64,000 bases of DNA from Cololabis saira (lineage: Eukaryota > Chordata > Actinopteri > Beloniformes > Belonidae): contig NC_084591.1 in assembly GCF_033807715.1 (NCBI RefSeq), positions 33,427,090-33,491,089 on the forward strand, given 5' to 3'. A program made the position numbers and the translations under genes. Shown in pieces: positions 12,741 through 26,500 of the stretch. Under the pieces are notes generated by a model that saw nothing but the letters and a program-made list of their open reading frames with translations, was not told the origin of the DNA and did not search any database. Numbering within the stretch: the stretch's first letter is position 1; the number at the start of each line of letters is the position of its first letter.

Positions 12741-15440
12741 AAAACGCAGTGACAGGTTTGTGCTGTGTCAGAGTTTCTGATTTAGTTGTGACATCAGACA
12801 GCCAAATAAAAAATTAAAGTACACAAACAAACTTCTATTTTTGGTACTTTTGATGCATCCTGGGACTTTATTCCACAGGTGAGGAGCGTAAAAGCTGATC
12901 ACTGCCTGACCGCGTTCAGTTCTACAGACCTTCAAAGTAATTTAGCAGGTGTGCACATCCAGGACTCTGTACTGTATTGTATAAATGCTTCCGCGCCGCG
13001 CTAAAGTAAAACAGGGGGATGCAAATGCCTGCCAGGCCGAATGCAGCCAACTTGCATGCAGCCAGCTCATGCCTCAGATAGAAGACGTGCTGTAAAAATG
13101 AAGTTCAAGTTTATACTTAGAGTCTCAGAGCGTTGGAGTACTTCCATTTTATACTTTATACTTTCTAATGGCACGACCTCAGATGAGCCGAAGAAGATTT
13201 TATGCACAAGATACAACAAGCCTCAGGAATAACTGAGTAATGAATCATCACCGGCGAGTGTGATGAATTGTTCCCGAAAAAGCAGGTGTGTCACTTTTTG
13301 ATTTGTGCTGCTTGTGCAGTCGCCGTTGAGTACACATAAAACACACACACTTAATGAAGTGTTGAAGTGTCACACAAAAGGATGAAAAGGGAACAAAGAA
13401 TCCACCGAAACCTACAGTATACAGGGTTGGGTAATCGCACCGGTGGGTGAACTTCAGCACGTCCTGCCGTTTATTCTATCAATCTGTGGAATTCTGAAGA
13501 ACACGATGAAGAACTTTCCAACGACACAGCGAGAAAATCTCCCCGCCGGTGTGCAGCTGAGTTAAGATGCGGTGTCTGCAGAGACACCACTTGCCAACGC
13601 GTTACATCATCCAGTGTTCCCTCGTGCCCTCTGGATGCGACCGTTCTCTATCGGCATGGTAACGTTCCACCAGGGAGCGTCCATGGTGGGACGAATGTGA
13701 AGTATCTTCTGCTGGTTTGCAGGGACCCTCCACTCTGATAGGTGGACACTAGCTATGTCTGCTATGTTCCCTTCTGAGTTGGACTAAAAGACGTTTCTTT
13801 ACTTAAACTAGTCACATCTATGTGTTTTCCCTCTGGGTTTGTCAATCATTGGGACATCAACATAGGCTGTCAAGGACATTTCACATAGCTACCTCGTGAG
13901 AGAATAATCAGATATCTGCGAGTTGCAAGTTGCGATTTTGCACGAATGCGAACGTGAACAAAATACATTGAAGGTACACGTCATGCTTCTTTTGTAGTTT
14001 GCAGCGTCTCCAGATATGAAGGCTGTCTTATGAGATGTCACTTTCTGTCAGGTTTCTGTTCTGTCATCACTGCGTTTTAGTGGACGCTTGTTGAATTCTG
14101 TAATTACACCTTTGTTAAAGATATTTCCACAAATTGGCGCAATGCTAACTTCAGTTTGCACATGGTGTCAGCTGCAGGTCTGTAACAAGGTGTGGCCGCC
14201 GTCGCACTCTGTCATTAGACTGGAGCCACACCTCAGATTTATCAGTTTTGTTTGGTTTGATCTTAGCAACAAGAGCTGTTGTATCCAACACAGAAGAGGG
14301 AGCGAGGGCCGGCATGCTGCGCTCTGCTCTCCTTCAGTCTGCTTGGTAAAACCTTGGGCTGCCTTCGCTTTCAAGTTTATAGTGTTTCCACACCGTTTAT
14401 CTGAGCGTAGGCTAGCTGTTGTTAGCTTTCTGTTAGCCACACTTCTTTCCCCTTCCAGCACAAACCTCATTTCCAGCCGCCGTCGCCGCCCAAAAGCAAT
14501 ATCTTATAAACACATATCAACTGTCTGTATTGTTAAATACAATTATAAAACGATTTAATAATTAATATATATTAAAAACATTAATAACTAGGTATGTCCT
14601 GATATTTTTTTGGCCGATGGGCTACCGATGTTTTGAAAATGACGTGATCGGGTGGCCGATCGATTGGGACTGCACTACTTAAAAGGTTAGCAAAAATGAG
14701 AATATTTGCACTAAACTCCTCTAAGAAGATGAACATCTTTGCTCCATACGCTGCCTTGATGCCTGGTAATGTGGCTGTTCTCTCATGTTCATAATTTATG
14801 TTATGACACCCAAAGATACTGGGTTTGAAAAGTGTTGGAGCCTGTCTGTCTGTCAGCCATTTTCGTCCTGCGATGACAGCTGGGGTTTACCTTTCCTCGA
14901 GGCAGATTGAAGGGAATCCGTTTAGACTGAAGCGGATGTGAAAGAGATCTAAGAGAAAAAAGCTTCCTCGTTTTACCACCTGACAGAATACCTGTACATC
15001 ACACTGGAGTCACAATGATTTCAAATGCATGCTGGAAGCATTTTAGAGAGCAGAAACAACGACACATGCACAAGCTTGGACTAAAGAAAAAAATCCACAA
15101 GCAAGCAAAATGTTGTTTTTTTGATCCAAACTGTATGAAAAGGTTCTCAGTGATGGAAAGATGCCTGTGTAAGTGTGGACTCACCATAACCAATGAGGAT
15201 GAGCGTGGATGTTCCCCTCTGGAGTCGTTTACCTGATCTGAGGGGATCTGAGAAGAGTTACAGTTATTTGTAGTTTCATTCAGTCACCGCCCTGAGTTTT
15301 CAAATTCACTTTTTGCCCCGTGTCGCAAACGCGACACAAAGGGATGAGTCAACAGAGGGCACGGCATAATGGGTGTGTGTTGATGCAGATGTGGGGAGAC
15401 CGGTTGACTGTCAGCGAGGAAAAGAGTCAAAGCAGATTCA
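12741..15440. other. intergenic sequence without a recognisable gene
   Basis: I see no exon with plausible splice sites or a family match on either strand. A short stretch near 14590-14690 with repeated GGCCGAT words resembles the edge of a degraded hAT-type element. That reading is tentative. Confidence 0.4.
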
Positions 15441-15454
15441 GTTTTTCAGCTGTT

Positions 15455-16320
15455 CTCAGTCTCAGTCTCAGACTCAGACTCAGAATCTCAGTCTCAGAAT
15501 CTCAAAATCTCAGAATCTCAGAGTCTCAAAGTCTCAGAGTCTCAGGATCTCAAAGTCTCACAGTCTCAGAGTCTCAGGATCTCAGAGTCTCAGGATCTCA
15601 GAGTCTCAGGATCTCAAAGTCTCACAGTCTCAGAGTCTCAGGATCTCAGAGTCTCAGAGTCTCAAAGTCTCAGAGTCTCAGAGTCTCAGGATCTCAAAGT
15701 CTCACAGTCTCAGAGTCTCAGGATCTCAGAGTCTCAGGATCTCAGAGTCTCAAAGTCTCACGATCTCAGAGTCTCACAGTCTCAGAATCTCAGAGTCTCA
15801 GAGTCTCAAAGTCTCACGATCTCAGAGTCTCAGAGTCTCACGATCTCAGAGTCTCAGAGTCTCACGATCTCAGAGTCTCAAAGTCTCAGAGTCTCAGAGT
15901 CTCAGAGTCTCATGATCTCAGAGTCTCAAAGTCTCAGAGTCTCAGAGTCTCAGGATCTCAGGATCTCAGTGCCTCAGAGTCTCAGAGTCTCAGGATCTCA
16001 GGATCTCAGTGCCTCAGAGTCTCAGAGTCTCAGAGTCTCACGATCTCAGTGCCTCAGAGTCTCAGAGTCTCAGAGTCTCAGAGTCTCAGAGTCTCAGAGT
16101 CTCAGGATCTCAGGATCTCAGTGCCTCAGAGTCTCAGAGTCTCAGAGTCTCAGGATCTCACGATCTCAGTGCCTCAGTGCCTCAGAGTCTCAGAGTCTCA
16201 GAGTCTCAGGATCTCAGGATCTCAGGATCTCAGAGTCTCAGGATCTCAGGATCTCAGGATCTCAGTGCCTCAGAGTCTCAGAGTCTCAGAGTCTCAGAGT
16301 CTCAGAGTCTCAGAGTCTCA
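15455..16320. repeat. octamer tandem array (CTCANNNN)
   Basis: About 108 head-to-tail 8-mers, nearly all starting CTCA and drawn from a small set: CTCAGAGT, CTCAGGAT, CTCAAAGT, CTCACAGT, CTCACGAT, CTCAGTGC. The variants are ordered in local runs, which shows successive local duplications. The long Ser/Leu/Gln-rich open frames here exist only because the unit lacks stop codons. Confidence 0.95.
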
Positions 16321-16596
16321 GACCCAGACCCAGACCCAGACTCAGACCCAGACCCAGACCCAGACTCAGACCCAGACTCAGACCCAGACTCAGACCCAGA
16401 CTCAGACCCAGACCCAGACCCAGACTCAGACTCAGACCCAGACCCAGACTCAGACCCAGACTCAGACCCAGACCCAGACCCAGACTCAGACTCAGACTCA
16501 GACTCAGACCCAGACCCAGACCCAGACCCAGACCCAGACCCAGACCCAGACCCAGACCCAGACCCAGACCCGGACCCAGACCCAGACCCAGACTCA
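16316..16596. repeat. hexamer tandem array (CCCAGA/CTCAGA)
   Basis: Continues directly from the octamer array, but the period drops from 8 to 6 bp, with CCCAGA and CTCAGA units mixed. It can be read as Asp-Pro/Asp-Ser, Gln-Thr or Arg-Pro/Arg-Leu dipeptide strings depending on frame. These are artefacts of the repeat. Confidence 0.95.
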
Positions 16597-16599
16597 GAG

Positions 16600-18400
16600 T
16601 CTCCCTCGAGAGTGAGAGCTGGTGGTTCTGTAAACCATGTTACAGGGATCATTAGCGATAGTGTCAGTTGCTTCTCAGGATGTTGCAACACTTTGTCCGT
16701 GCATTAATCATGCAGTGAAAACAAGCTTGGCAGCAGTTTGCTGAACTGAGGAATTATGAGACAGAATTCAGTCTTAGGATTTTGTGCTTCTGAGAAAATG
16801 ACTTTGAGGGCGGCGCTCTTGCTCCACCCATAACGTCATGCGTGGGCTGCACCCACCTGGTTTCACATGTCAAGTAGCCTCCAGGTGTTGTCTCTGTGTT
16901 AACACCCAGATGTTACTGAATAACAGATAAGAATCTGTTGTTATGGATGTGTTCAGTGTTGTTTTATAGTTTCACTTGAAATTTGAAGAGGTTGCGTTGA
17001 CATATTGCTGTCAGATAATCAGATAATGTGACATTATATAACTACTGCATGTAACCCTAGGTCTGTTGTCAAGAGGTAAAAAGTGTAAACTTTAATAAGA
17101 AGCCAAAACAACATGATAACAAGCAGTTTTAAGTCAGAACTGAATATATATTTACAGCAACATGGCCATTACTGTCAGCAGAGAGGGCAAAGCAGCTACG
17201 CCAGTGTAAATGAGGCTAGTTTGATCCTCAGGCAAAACTCAAACATGTCATTCCTCTTAGGTGATGGATAACGTCTCTACAAATTCAAGTAGTTTTAATT
17301 TTGTATGTGTACAAAAAGGGTAGAAAAGGGACATTTGCCCAGGAATCTGTCCATGCCCTGCTACATCCGGACCGCCGATGCTGCACAAACGCCGTCAGTG
17401 GCGGGAGATGCCCTCGGCCTTCACACAACCGGGTCGGTACTTAACATTTATATTTATAGCAAAATAGAAACGGAGGCAATAAATGCTCCTCCTTTTACTC
17501 CTTCTTAAGTCCTTTTTTTAAAAATAACCCTTATTGGAGGGTTATTTCTGAGTCAGAGACCTGAATTAACCCTTCATCCTGACGTAGCGCCGTCGCCCGC
17601 TGTGCTCACATTTGCTTTTTTTTTGCAGAAGCATATTGAGGTTCAACTCAAAACTGTATTGTTCCATGTTGTTTTGGTGCCTAATAAACGTTTACACTCC
17701 CATAGACCGAGCGTTGGTTTAGCTGAGTGGTGTTTCTTTAAGTCCATCTATCTGTTAAAACCTCTCATCCAGTCGGTGCATCTTCACATAAGAAAGTCTT
17801 TTTTCTTTTTTGTTGAGTCAGGAACCGATAAAACTGACTCCGTATGCGGGTTATGGTTTGTTTTACTACTCTACTACGACCGTAATTTCCAAAGCTGAAT
17901 ATGGTTAGAAACAGTTCTCACTCAGTCCTGAATAAATATGAAGTTATCTGAGAAGTCCGACAGGGACGGTCCAGAAACACCAGTTCTGAGCTGAACACGA
18001 CACCAACTCCTCAAACATGGTTAATGACTATTTATCAGCTCATTTCACCGCCTTGTGCACAAAGATTTAGGAACAGTGGGTCAGGAAGTTGCTCCCATTC
18101 AGACGCGTAGCCTGACACCGACGTCGACAGGTGCGACTTGCTTCGCGGCGAGCCTTCCACCTTGTCTCGCTGAAAAAAGAAAGGAAGGTCTCCAGAAGCT
18201 GAGCTGAACACACTGTTGTCTGCTGAAGCTTTGAAACACCTTTAGTCCAGAGCCAGGGGGCAAAGGTCAAACTCCAAGCAGCAGACGTGCCGGCAGGACA
18301 GGTAAATATGTAACTGGATCACAAACAGAACACCATCAGAAAAGGTAGAAAGTGAAATAGTGAGGCAACATTTCAGACATTTATTCGATGTCAAAAGAGT
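16600..18400. other. intergenic sequence, nothing recognised
   Basis: AT-rich, unique-looking DNA between the octamer/hexamer array and the GC-rich patch. Short open frames lack splice context and show no family motifs. Confidence 0.4.
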
Positions 18401-18462
18401 CGTGATGTCAAAACGATGTCAACCAGGTGACGTGTTTGTGGTGGAGGCCCCCCACTCACACC

Positions 18463-18660
18463 TGACGTCACTCCAGGGCTCTTGTTCTGCGCTGGGAAGG
18501 TAAACACGCTCTGGGTGTGGCCCCCGTCCCCGCGCCGGAGGTGTGCGTTTGCTGAACGTAGTTTCAGGAAGTCTCCTGCCGCGGGTGGGGGTGGGGGCGG
18601 GCGTGGCGGCAGTGCTGGGGGAGCGGGAGCTTCAGAGGGCAGCGCCTCTCTGTGGCAGCT
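18463..18660. promoter_or_regulatory. CRE palindrome plus GC-rich patch (candidate regulatory element)
   Basis: A full TGACGTCA site at 18463-18470 is followed by a GC-rich patch (about 18520-18640, with GGGGGCGGGCGTGGC-type Sp/KLF boxes). It stands out from the AT-rich surroundings between pkp3 and the end of cd81. It could be a distal promoter or enhancer, or an unrecognised first exon. The minus-strand Pro-rich open frame over it has no family match. Confidence 0.3.
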
Positions 18661-18817
18661 CACAGCAAATACAGAAAACCTGGTTCAAGACTGGAAGCAG
18701 CTCCATGCTTTAATGAGCCTTTTTGAGCATCTTTGAGTTTGTTAAATTATTCCTCGCGATTTACAGCCAAAGGACAAAAGAATAATGGGAACTACAAGTA
18801 GAAGAGAGGTGGCATCA

Positions 18818-18823
18818 TTTATT
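18818..18823 (-). terminator. cd81: cd81 poly(A) signal candidate
   Basis: AATAAA on the minus strand, about 410 bp downstream of the cd81 stop codon. It fits a short 3' UTR. Chosen by position only. Confidence 0.45.
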
Positions 18824-19233
18824 AGAAACTCTTACAACATGCTCGTAGAGGAGACGGTGAGATGGTTCCTCACGCTGGATGAAGAGACAACCTGAAGCTG
18901 CTGATCACACAATCCCTGGTGCTTAAATAAAAACACTGTCAACATAAACACTCGACCCTCCTAACTGTTATTAACATGTGACACGTATATGTACAATTTA
19001 TACATCCATAAAAACAGAATCAGCCAACAACGGAGAAATGATTCCCACAATATTCTACGTAAGAAAAAACATGAACTGTCTCGGCACACTAGAACTAAAT
19101 TACTTAAAGATTAATGTTGATATATTAACACAATAGAAACAACTTCTAGTCTAAAATTAATGAAGAATCATCTGTCCTATGCTAAAAAGAGGGGATGCAC
19201 AGAATCGCTGGACTGCGGCTGCTCGAGGAGCCT

Positions 19234-22200
19234 CTAGTAAACTCCCGGGCTGTTTCGGATCCCGCAGCAGAGCACCATGGTGAAGATCATCTCGAAGATC
19301 TGCATGTAAACAAAGAATGAAAACAACCTGACTCGACGTGTCTGTGCTGGCGTCGCCATGCTGGGATCCCGGCCAGCAGAGGGGAGGATCTTCAGCAAAT
19401 GTTTTATGCGTGTAAAGACTTTGTGCATTTTCAATCTGCCACTCACCATGATGACAGCAACCGTCAACGCAGCCAGGCCGATGAGGTAGAGCTTCTCGGA
19501 GAACAGCAGGGTCAGCTTGTCGTGGCAGCTCTGAGAGCAGAGGGAGGGAGGATGAGGATGAGGATGAGGATGAGGATGAGGATGAGGATGAGGATGAGGA
19601 TGAGGATGAGGATGAGGATGAGGATGAAGATGAAGATTAGGACGTTTCAACCTCTCACAATAAACTCACTACTGCTGGGAAGACCAGAAACTGAGAATGG
19701 AGTGTTTTCTGATCCTATCGAATATACCGCTACCCTCCCACTGGTACCAACTCGCAATGAAAACTTTCAGTATTTTATTAATGATCAAACATTATAGAGG
19801 TTTGGCATCAAGGATGCGGTCAATTATCAATTAAGCCTATTAATTAGACATCAGATATCAGAGGATATGTGACAGACAGATGTCAAGACAAGACCACTTT
19901 TGCTCATAGACGGAGCAACGGGACGACTCATGTAGAGATTTAAAAGAACCGATTTCTGCCTGAACTCATCTGAATTCACTCACATCATTACTCCATTACA
20001 TCGTTTATTAAACGAGGCACATCAGTTTAAAATAAATGCATTGAATAAATGTATACTGCTTTGTAGAAGCACAAATGCTGTTAAGTTCATGTTGTAACTT
20101 CATAAATCCTGACATGACACTTCAAAAGCGGTCTAATAATAGAAAGTAACCGCCGTGTGAGTTACACGTATGGCGTTCTTGCCGTATGTACGCCATCATA
20201 ATGATGCTTATTAATATTCTCTTGCAGAATCCGTCCACACCTGGGAGCTCAGGAAATCCTCTTGAGTTTTTCCGGGACACAAGGTGGTAGCGATTTGTTT
20301 GAAGAGAGGAGTGTCGTCTCCTTTGCCGCAGCAGTCGAGCTGAGGAGGAAACCAGGAGCAGACACACCAGGTCACATCACAGGACATGAAATACTAACGT
20401 CCCATAAACGCCACAAGTGAAAATATCCCAACGTATATCTGTTTAGTTTAGTTTATTTGCACATAAAAATATACAACCATTTTAAAAGTACAGACGAACA
20501 GTATGTAGAGAAAAAAAAAGGAAATAAAAAAAGAAATACAATATAACAGAAAATGTGCGGGAGGAACCAAAAAAACCCATAAGGGCTTGTCGAGTGGCCC
20601 TCCTATAATGAAACAAACAATATCTACAGAAATATGTAAAACATAGGACAACTAAGGAAAATAAGCTAAATTACTAGAAAACAAAAACAGGAATCTAATG
20701 AGGGTTTGCAGAGAAGTACTGGAAATGAATGGTTAAGCTTTTCTAAGTTGGGCTAGCAAAAATGTTGTGATTTGTTTTTTGAAATCTGGGACTTATCCCT
20801 GTTGAAGTAATTGAAAAGAGAGACATCTACCTCTTCAAAATATTGACTGTTGCTGCTAAAAAAGCCCTGACAAGACTGGATGAGAAGCGATCCCCCAGGG
20901 CTGAGACAATGGCTAGACATTGTTGAACAAATATACGCCATGGAAAAATTGACATTTTGTTTGAGAATTAGAGGAAGGGATTTCGCTCAAAAGTGGCAAA
21001 AATGGCCTACATTTAAGGTCAAATCCCAGCCATGCCCTTAAAGGGAAAGTTCGTTTTTTTACAACCTGGAACTTATTTCTGGCATATTTTATGGTTGTAT
21101 ACTCACCCAGAGGTGTTTGGTGTCATTTGGAGTCCTTCGGAAGATATTAGGAGTTTTTTGCGAGCCGCTTCTCCATATAACGGTAGCGCATGAGGGCACC
21201 GCCGGACACAGACGATGCAGCTTCTAAATAACACATGATTGCCACGAAACTCTTCATTTCTTTTATGAATCACTAGATCTGCTTCCAGGACCTGTTGTAA
21301 CATTGTGGCGCTGTCTGTGTAATAAATAAAATAAATAAATCAGTTTGTAAACAAGACCTCTGAACTCATGACGTCATCTCTGTGCGCGCATCGCAGACAC
21401 AGCTCTGTGTACAGCTGGAGTTCGCTACTGTTAGTTTACTGTTAGTTATTTGAAACATGTCTGAATATTTGTCAAATTCTGAGGTTGTGGACGACGACTT
21501 TGAATATGATGGACGTCCTTACCGTTTTGAGCCAGAGTATACGGCTGAAGAGCTCACTGAACGGAGGACAGAGTGCGCGCACAGAGATGACGTCATGAGT
21601 TCAGAGGTCTTGTTTACAAACGGATTTATTTGTTACACAGACAGCCCCGGATGTAGACAACAGGTCCTGGAAGCAGATCTAGTGATTCATAAAAGAAATG
21701 AAGAGTTTCGCGGCAATCATGTGTTATTTCGACGCTGCATCGTCTGTGTCCCGCGGTGCCCTCATGCGCTACCGTTAATCACAGCTAGCCCTGATTATAT
21801 TTGTACTTTCTATAATATGACCTGATGTGGTAAAAAGAAAACACACCCTTTGCACCATTGTCCGTTGTGAAATCTGGCAATGGTAAAAATAAAATCTTTT
21901 TTTCCCACCAGGCTGTAAACACGGAGGTCAGTGGCGATTGTCGCCCTACCGGGGCCAACCCCTACAGCCCATAGTGGTCAGTCCATGAACTCTCACTTTT
22001 CTTACTGCCGGATTGGCTTCATCCTGGTTTCTACCTGGTTTACAGATGCCACCCAGCTGGTGAACTGGCCACGTTTGGGACCCGCACCATTTACCCATTT
22101 CAAGCCCATGACAACTCTGTACCCAAATAGCCCACTTTCAGTCCACATGGGGTCCAAGTGGACATGCTGGGTGGGTCCAAATCATGTCTTTACAGCTTTG

Positions 22201-23173
22201 TTCACAACAGCTAGTTTTAGGGGGCGGATCCAGACACTCTTGACAGATTTGCACGACACACCTGTTGCTTAGTGAGAACTTGGGTGGAGTAAAAGACTGG
22301 GAAACTGAATGATGCAACGTTGGGTCTGTGATGTCACAGTATCCTGTAAATATGAATGGCTCATCAAACTACGTATTTTCAGAGTCAGGACGCCACTCTG
22401 GTGATCTATCTTTTAAAGTGAAAACTTCTGTGAGGAATCTTGGAGTTATTTTTGATAACAGCTTAAAGTTTGACAAGCAAATTGACAGCGTGGTCAGGAC
22501 CAGTTTTTATCAGTTACGGGTTTTAACAAAAGTAAAGCAATTCTTAAATCGTGCAGACTTGGAAAAAAGCATTCATGCTTTTATAAGCTCGAGAATTGAT
22601 TATTGTAATGCGTTGTATGTTGGTGTCTCCAAGTCTTCTCTTAGCCGTCTTCAGCTTGTTCAGAATGCTGCTGCACGCTTTTTAACTAATACTCGACGTC
22701 GCGAACACATCACCCCGGTTTTATTTGCTTTTCACTGGTTTCCTGTTTATTTTAGAATTGATTTTAAAATGTTAATCTTTGTTTTTAAAGCCCTCAATGG
22801 GCTTGCCCCTCTTTATTTATGTGAACAAGTGCGTGTTCAGATCTCCACTAGAGGCCTACGGTCCTCAAATCAGCTCCTGCTGGAAGTCCCTTGAACAAGG
22901 ACTAAACTCTGGGCTGATCGGGCCTTCTCAGTAGCTGGACCAGGCTCTGGAATAAGCTGCCCCCAGAAATGCGCACCATCACTGACTTTGGGGTTTTTAA
23001 ATCCAGACTGAAAACCTGGTTATTTAGACTGGCTTTTAATATTGATGTGAAATATTTTTCATTTAATTTTAATGGTTTCATTATGTCGTTTTTAAATTGT
23101 TTTGTTTTCATGTGGATTTTAATGGAAAGCACTTTGGTCACCCTGTGTGTTGTAAAGGGCTTTATAAATAAAC

Positions 23174-23235
<62 letters not shown>

Positions 23236-23502
23236 AATTGTTACTATCATTCTTTATTTTTATTTATTTATATTATTTTTTCTCTTTCCTTTCTGTGAAA
23301 CTTGAAAAAGACAAAATAAAAAGTATTATAAAAAAGAAAATATCCCAACGTGACTTACTGTTTTGTGGAAAACATCCATCACTTTGATGGCAGCGTCTTT
23401 ACTGGGGGACCCCGTGATGTCCACAGCCTTGATGTACGCCGAGTCGTAGAAGTTGATCAGCTCTTTGGAGATCTTCGGAAGATCAGCAACATTAAAGACG
23501 TT

Positions 23503-23534
<32 letters not shown>

Positions 23535-23536
23535 CA

Positions 23537-23568
<32 letters not shown>

Positions 23569-26500
23569 CGCGTGCGTGCGCGTGCGTGTGTGTGTGTGTG
23601 TGTGTGAGACTTACAGTGTCTTTGTTCATGAAACCCCAGAATACTGCAGCCACTTCACACGCAAACAGAATGACCAAAAAGAAGAAGAACTACAAAAAAA
23701 GAGTTAAGATATATGTCAGAAAGAATTTTAAACTATAAGAAAAGTGACAAACAAGTGTCACATGAACTCCTGAAAACAGGATCTGCAACGTCAAGAAGAT
23801 TGACACTCACTGTCCCAAGCAGGCACTGGGATTCCTGTATGGCGCCGTAACATCCGAGGAAGCCCACAAGCATCATCACAGCTCCAACAGCGATCAGTAT
23901 GTACACACCTGTAAAACACACGGAGCTCGTCACTCCTCATGCGCGTCGCCAGAAGCGCCGCTAGGGGGCAGCAGAGTCCGCACTGGAAATCCCTGCCGCA
24001 CATTCAGCGGCCGCACATTGTTTGCAAATGGACTTCCTGGATGTTTCTGCTGCTCTCTTTCTCTCTGAGATGACATTACAATGACATGGTGGGACTGAAT
24101 CCACACTGCTGCCGGTCAGACGGGGAAATGCCTTTTAGACATCTCCAGACTTCCCCACAAGTCTCCTCTCTCCCCTCCTCTGCTCTTGGCCCTTGACCCC
24201 GAGCACTCCCGCAGGAAGCAGATGTAAAGGCAGGGACACACAGACATCAATACGCAAACACATGTTTGTAGCCATTAGGCTGATGTAAAGACAAGTTTAA
24301 AAGCCTTTAAACTGAGCGGCCAGTCAACGAGCCAGTGTTGAGGCTGACGTGAGAAACTGGCTCCTCTGCAGGAAAAAGCCAATAAGTTGCAATAAAGCTC
24401 CAATTACAGCAACTGTCTGGGTAATGTCTCCTGCAGGACCAAGGAAATGCACCGTGGACACCAAGCGTGGTGGACGACTATCAAAAGCTCAGAGGCTTGC
24501 TGGTAAAATCAATCCATGCAGTAAACAGAGAGCACGTAATCAATGAGACATGTTACACGGATGTTTGTGCGGAAGAAAAGCAAAGTGTGAAGCACTTTGT
24601 AGGACCTGGAAGAGGTTAAAGGGGTACCAGGTTTACGGATTACCAGACAGGTTCATGTGCACTGTTTCATCTTTTTAAAGATCTCCGGTTAAATGTTGTG
24701 GGAATATAAATAGACCAGGATTAATGCTTCCCATCCTTCTTTTATTTTATTAGCAGGGAGACAGGAAGTGTTTTTGTGGCTCAAACTGGCGGTCCGGAGA
24801 CTCTGCTCGGACACCGACATCATGAATGGTAATTTTCTGCGTGAATGACATGCCTGGAAAATAACGTTTAAAGCAGTTAAAGCTGCTGTTTAATCGACCT
24901 TAACCTGTTTACCTTTGTTTGTTCGTTACAACACCAGGTTTAAACAAAACTACTTATGAGAATTTGGCATAAAGTGTGAAATATTTATGAACTTAGAGTG
25001 TGAACTTAGAGTGTGAGTGAAAAATGAATATATTGTTTTTTCAGACTCTTGGGGACGGTTGTATCTCTGGGTTTTCTATCTCTACTCCCTTTCAAACCAA
25101 ACCTGCAGAGACTGTAGCGGCGCCTGACAGAGCACCCCGAGAGGAGCCCACGGCAGGAGACTCAGGCTGCACCTCATTCATCACACGGTCCCACTCCTGA
25201 CATCTGCGCCCCTCTTCCACCCTCACCCTTCTCTCTTTCAGGGCTGCTGTTGCACAGAGAGACGGCTACCGGGGCCAGGAACTCTGCAATGCAGCAAAGA
25301 AGCCATTACTTCCAGTGCCTTCCATCGCTATGACAACAACCTCAGAGGTTTGAAGGCTGTTTGCTCTGCAAAGAACACTCTGGATGTTAAAATGCCAGAG
25401 AAGTTAATTTGTTTTCTGCCGCTTCGTGTCATTTCTAGAAGAAGGTTGTTTTTTTTTCTCCTTTGTAAAAAAAAAAAAAGGAGATGAACATCATCTGAAA
25501 TCCCTGACTGCACTACTCATCCAATATTTAAAAAGAAAGAACAGAAATGGAGGGACCTGTTAAGTCATGTCCTTGCTGTGGACTGAGAGGAGCTCGGCTG
25601 TATGTTACCAGAGAGCATAAATGCTGAGATGAGAGTAAATATGAAAACAAAAAAAGCATAAATCAACCATTCCCGCTGTCATCTGTGTCACACAAAGACT
25701 TTGGGACAAAAGGGGGCATAAATGCAGCGGAGCGCTGACACCCTCTGCAGCAAACCTGCGGTTTAAAGGGACAGCTCAACATTTCTCATGTATGTGGGTG
25801 TCAGCCAGAAGATCACGTCCAGACTCTGTAACTGAGAGAACAGACACAGCTGGAGCCGACAGGCAGGGACCGAGATCCGCCAGCCTCAGGCAAGAAACAC
25901 GGACGTGTTAGAGAAGAAATACAGAGCACAATTATACAATAAAACCTTCTTTTGTGATAAGACTATAGAAAATAATAAGAAATTGATTTTTCATTAGTCA
26001 ACAAATTGTTTACAAAATTTTAAAGTCAAACTCAGACATTATTACACTGAAAAACATTTTCCTTCCAGGTCAGCTTTTAAAATCAGATGGGTGGAAAAGT
26101 GAGTAGATGCTCAGCCTTGTGTTACTCTAACATGCACGTTGGGTGGATCGCCCGTGCACAACTCTGAAGATAACCCTATCCATCCACCAGAGAAGTCAAG
26201 TAACAAAGTACAAATACTTTGTTACCTTACTAAAGTAGAAATTTTGGTTATCTATACTTCACTGGAGTAATTATTTTTCAGACGACTTTTTACTTTTACT
26301 CCTTACATTTTCACGCAATTATCTGTACTTTTTACTCCTTACATTTTAAAAACAGCCTTGTTACTCTATTTCATTTCGGCCTTTAAAAAACAACTATCCA
26401 GTTAAATTGCTCCATCCGGATAGAGTGAATTTGGTTGTGGTTGTGACTCAGATGTTCTTGTCCAGTTTTGTTCTTACATCCGTGCCTTCAGATTCCTGCA

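Noticed and set aside
15320..16707. Long Ser/Gln/Leu- and Asp/Pro-rich open frames (up to 431 codons)
   Set aside because: They run through tandem octamer/hexamer DNA in several frames and both strands; the repeat simply lacks stops.
18391..18663. Proline-rich minus-strand frame
   Set aside because: Explained by the GC-rich patch; no splice partner or homologue seen.
23350..23738. Cys-Val repeat frames near cd81 exon 4
   Set aside because: Translation of the GT tract; the real coding is cd81 exons 4 and 5 on the minus strand.
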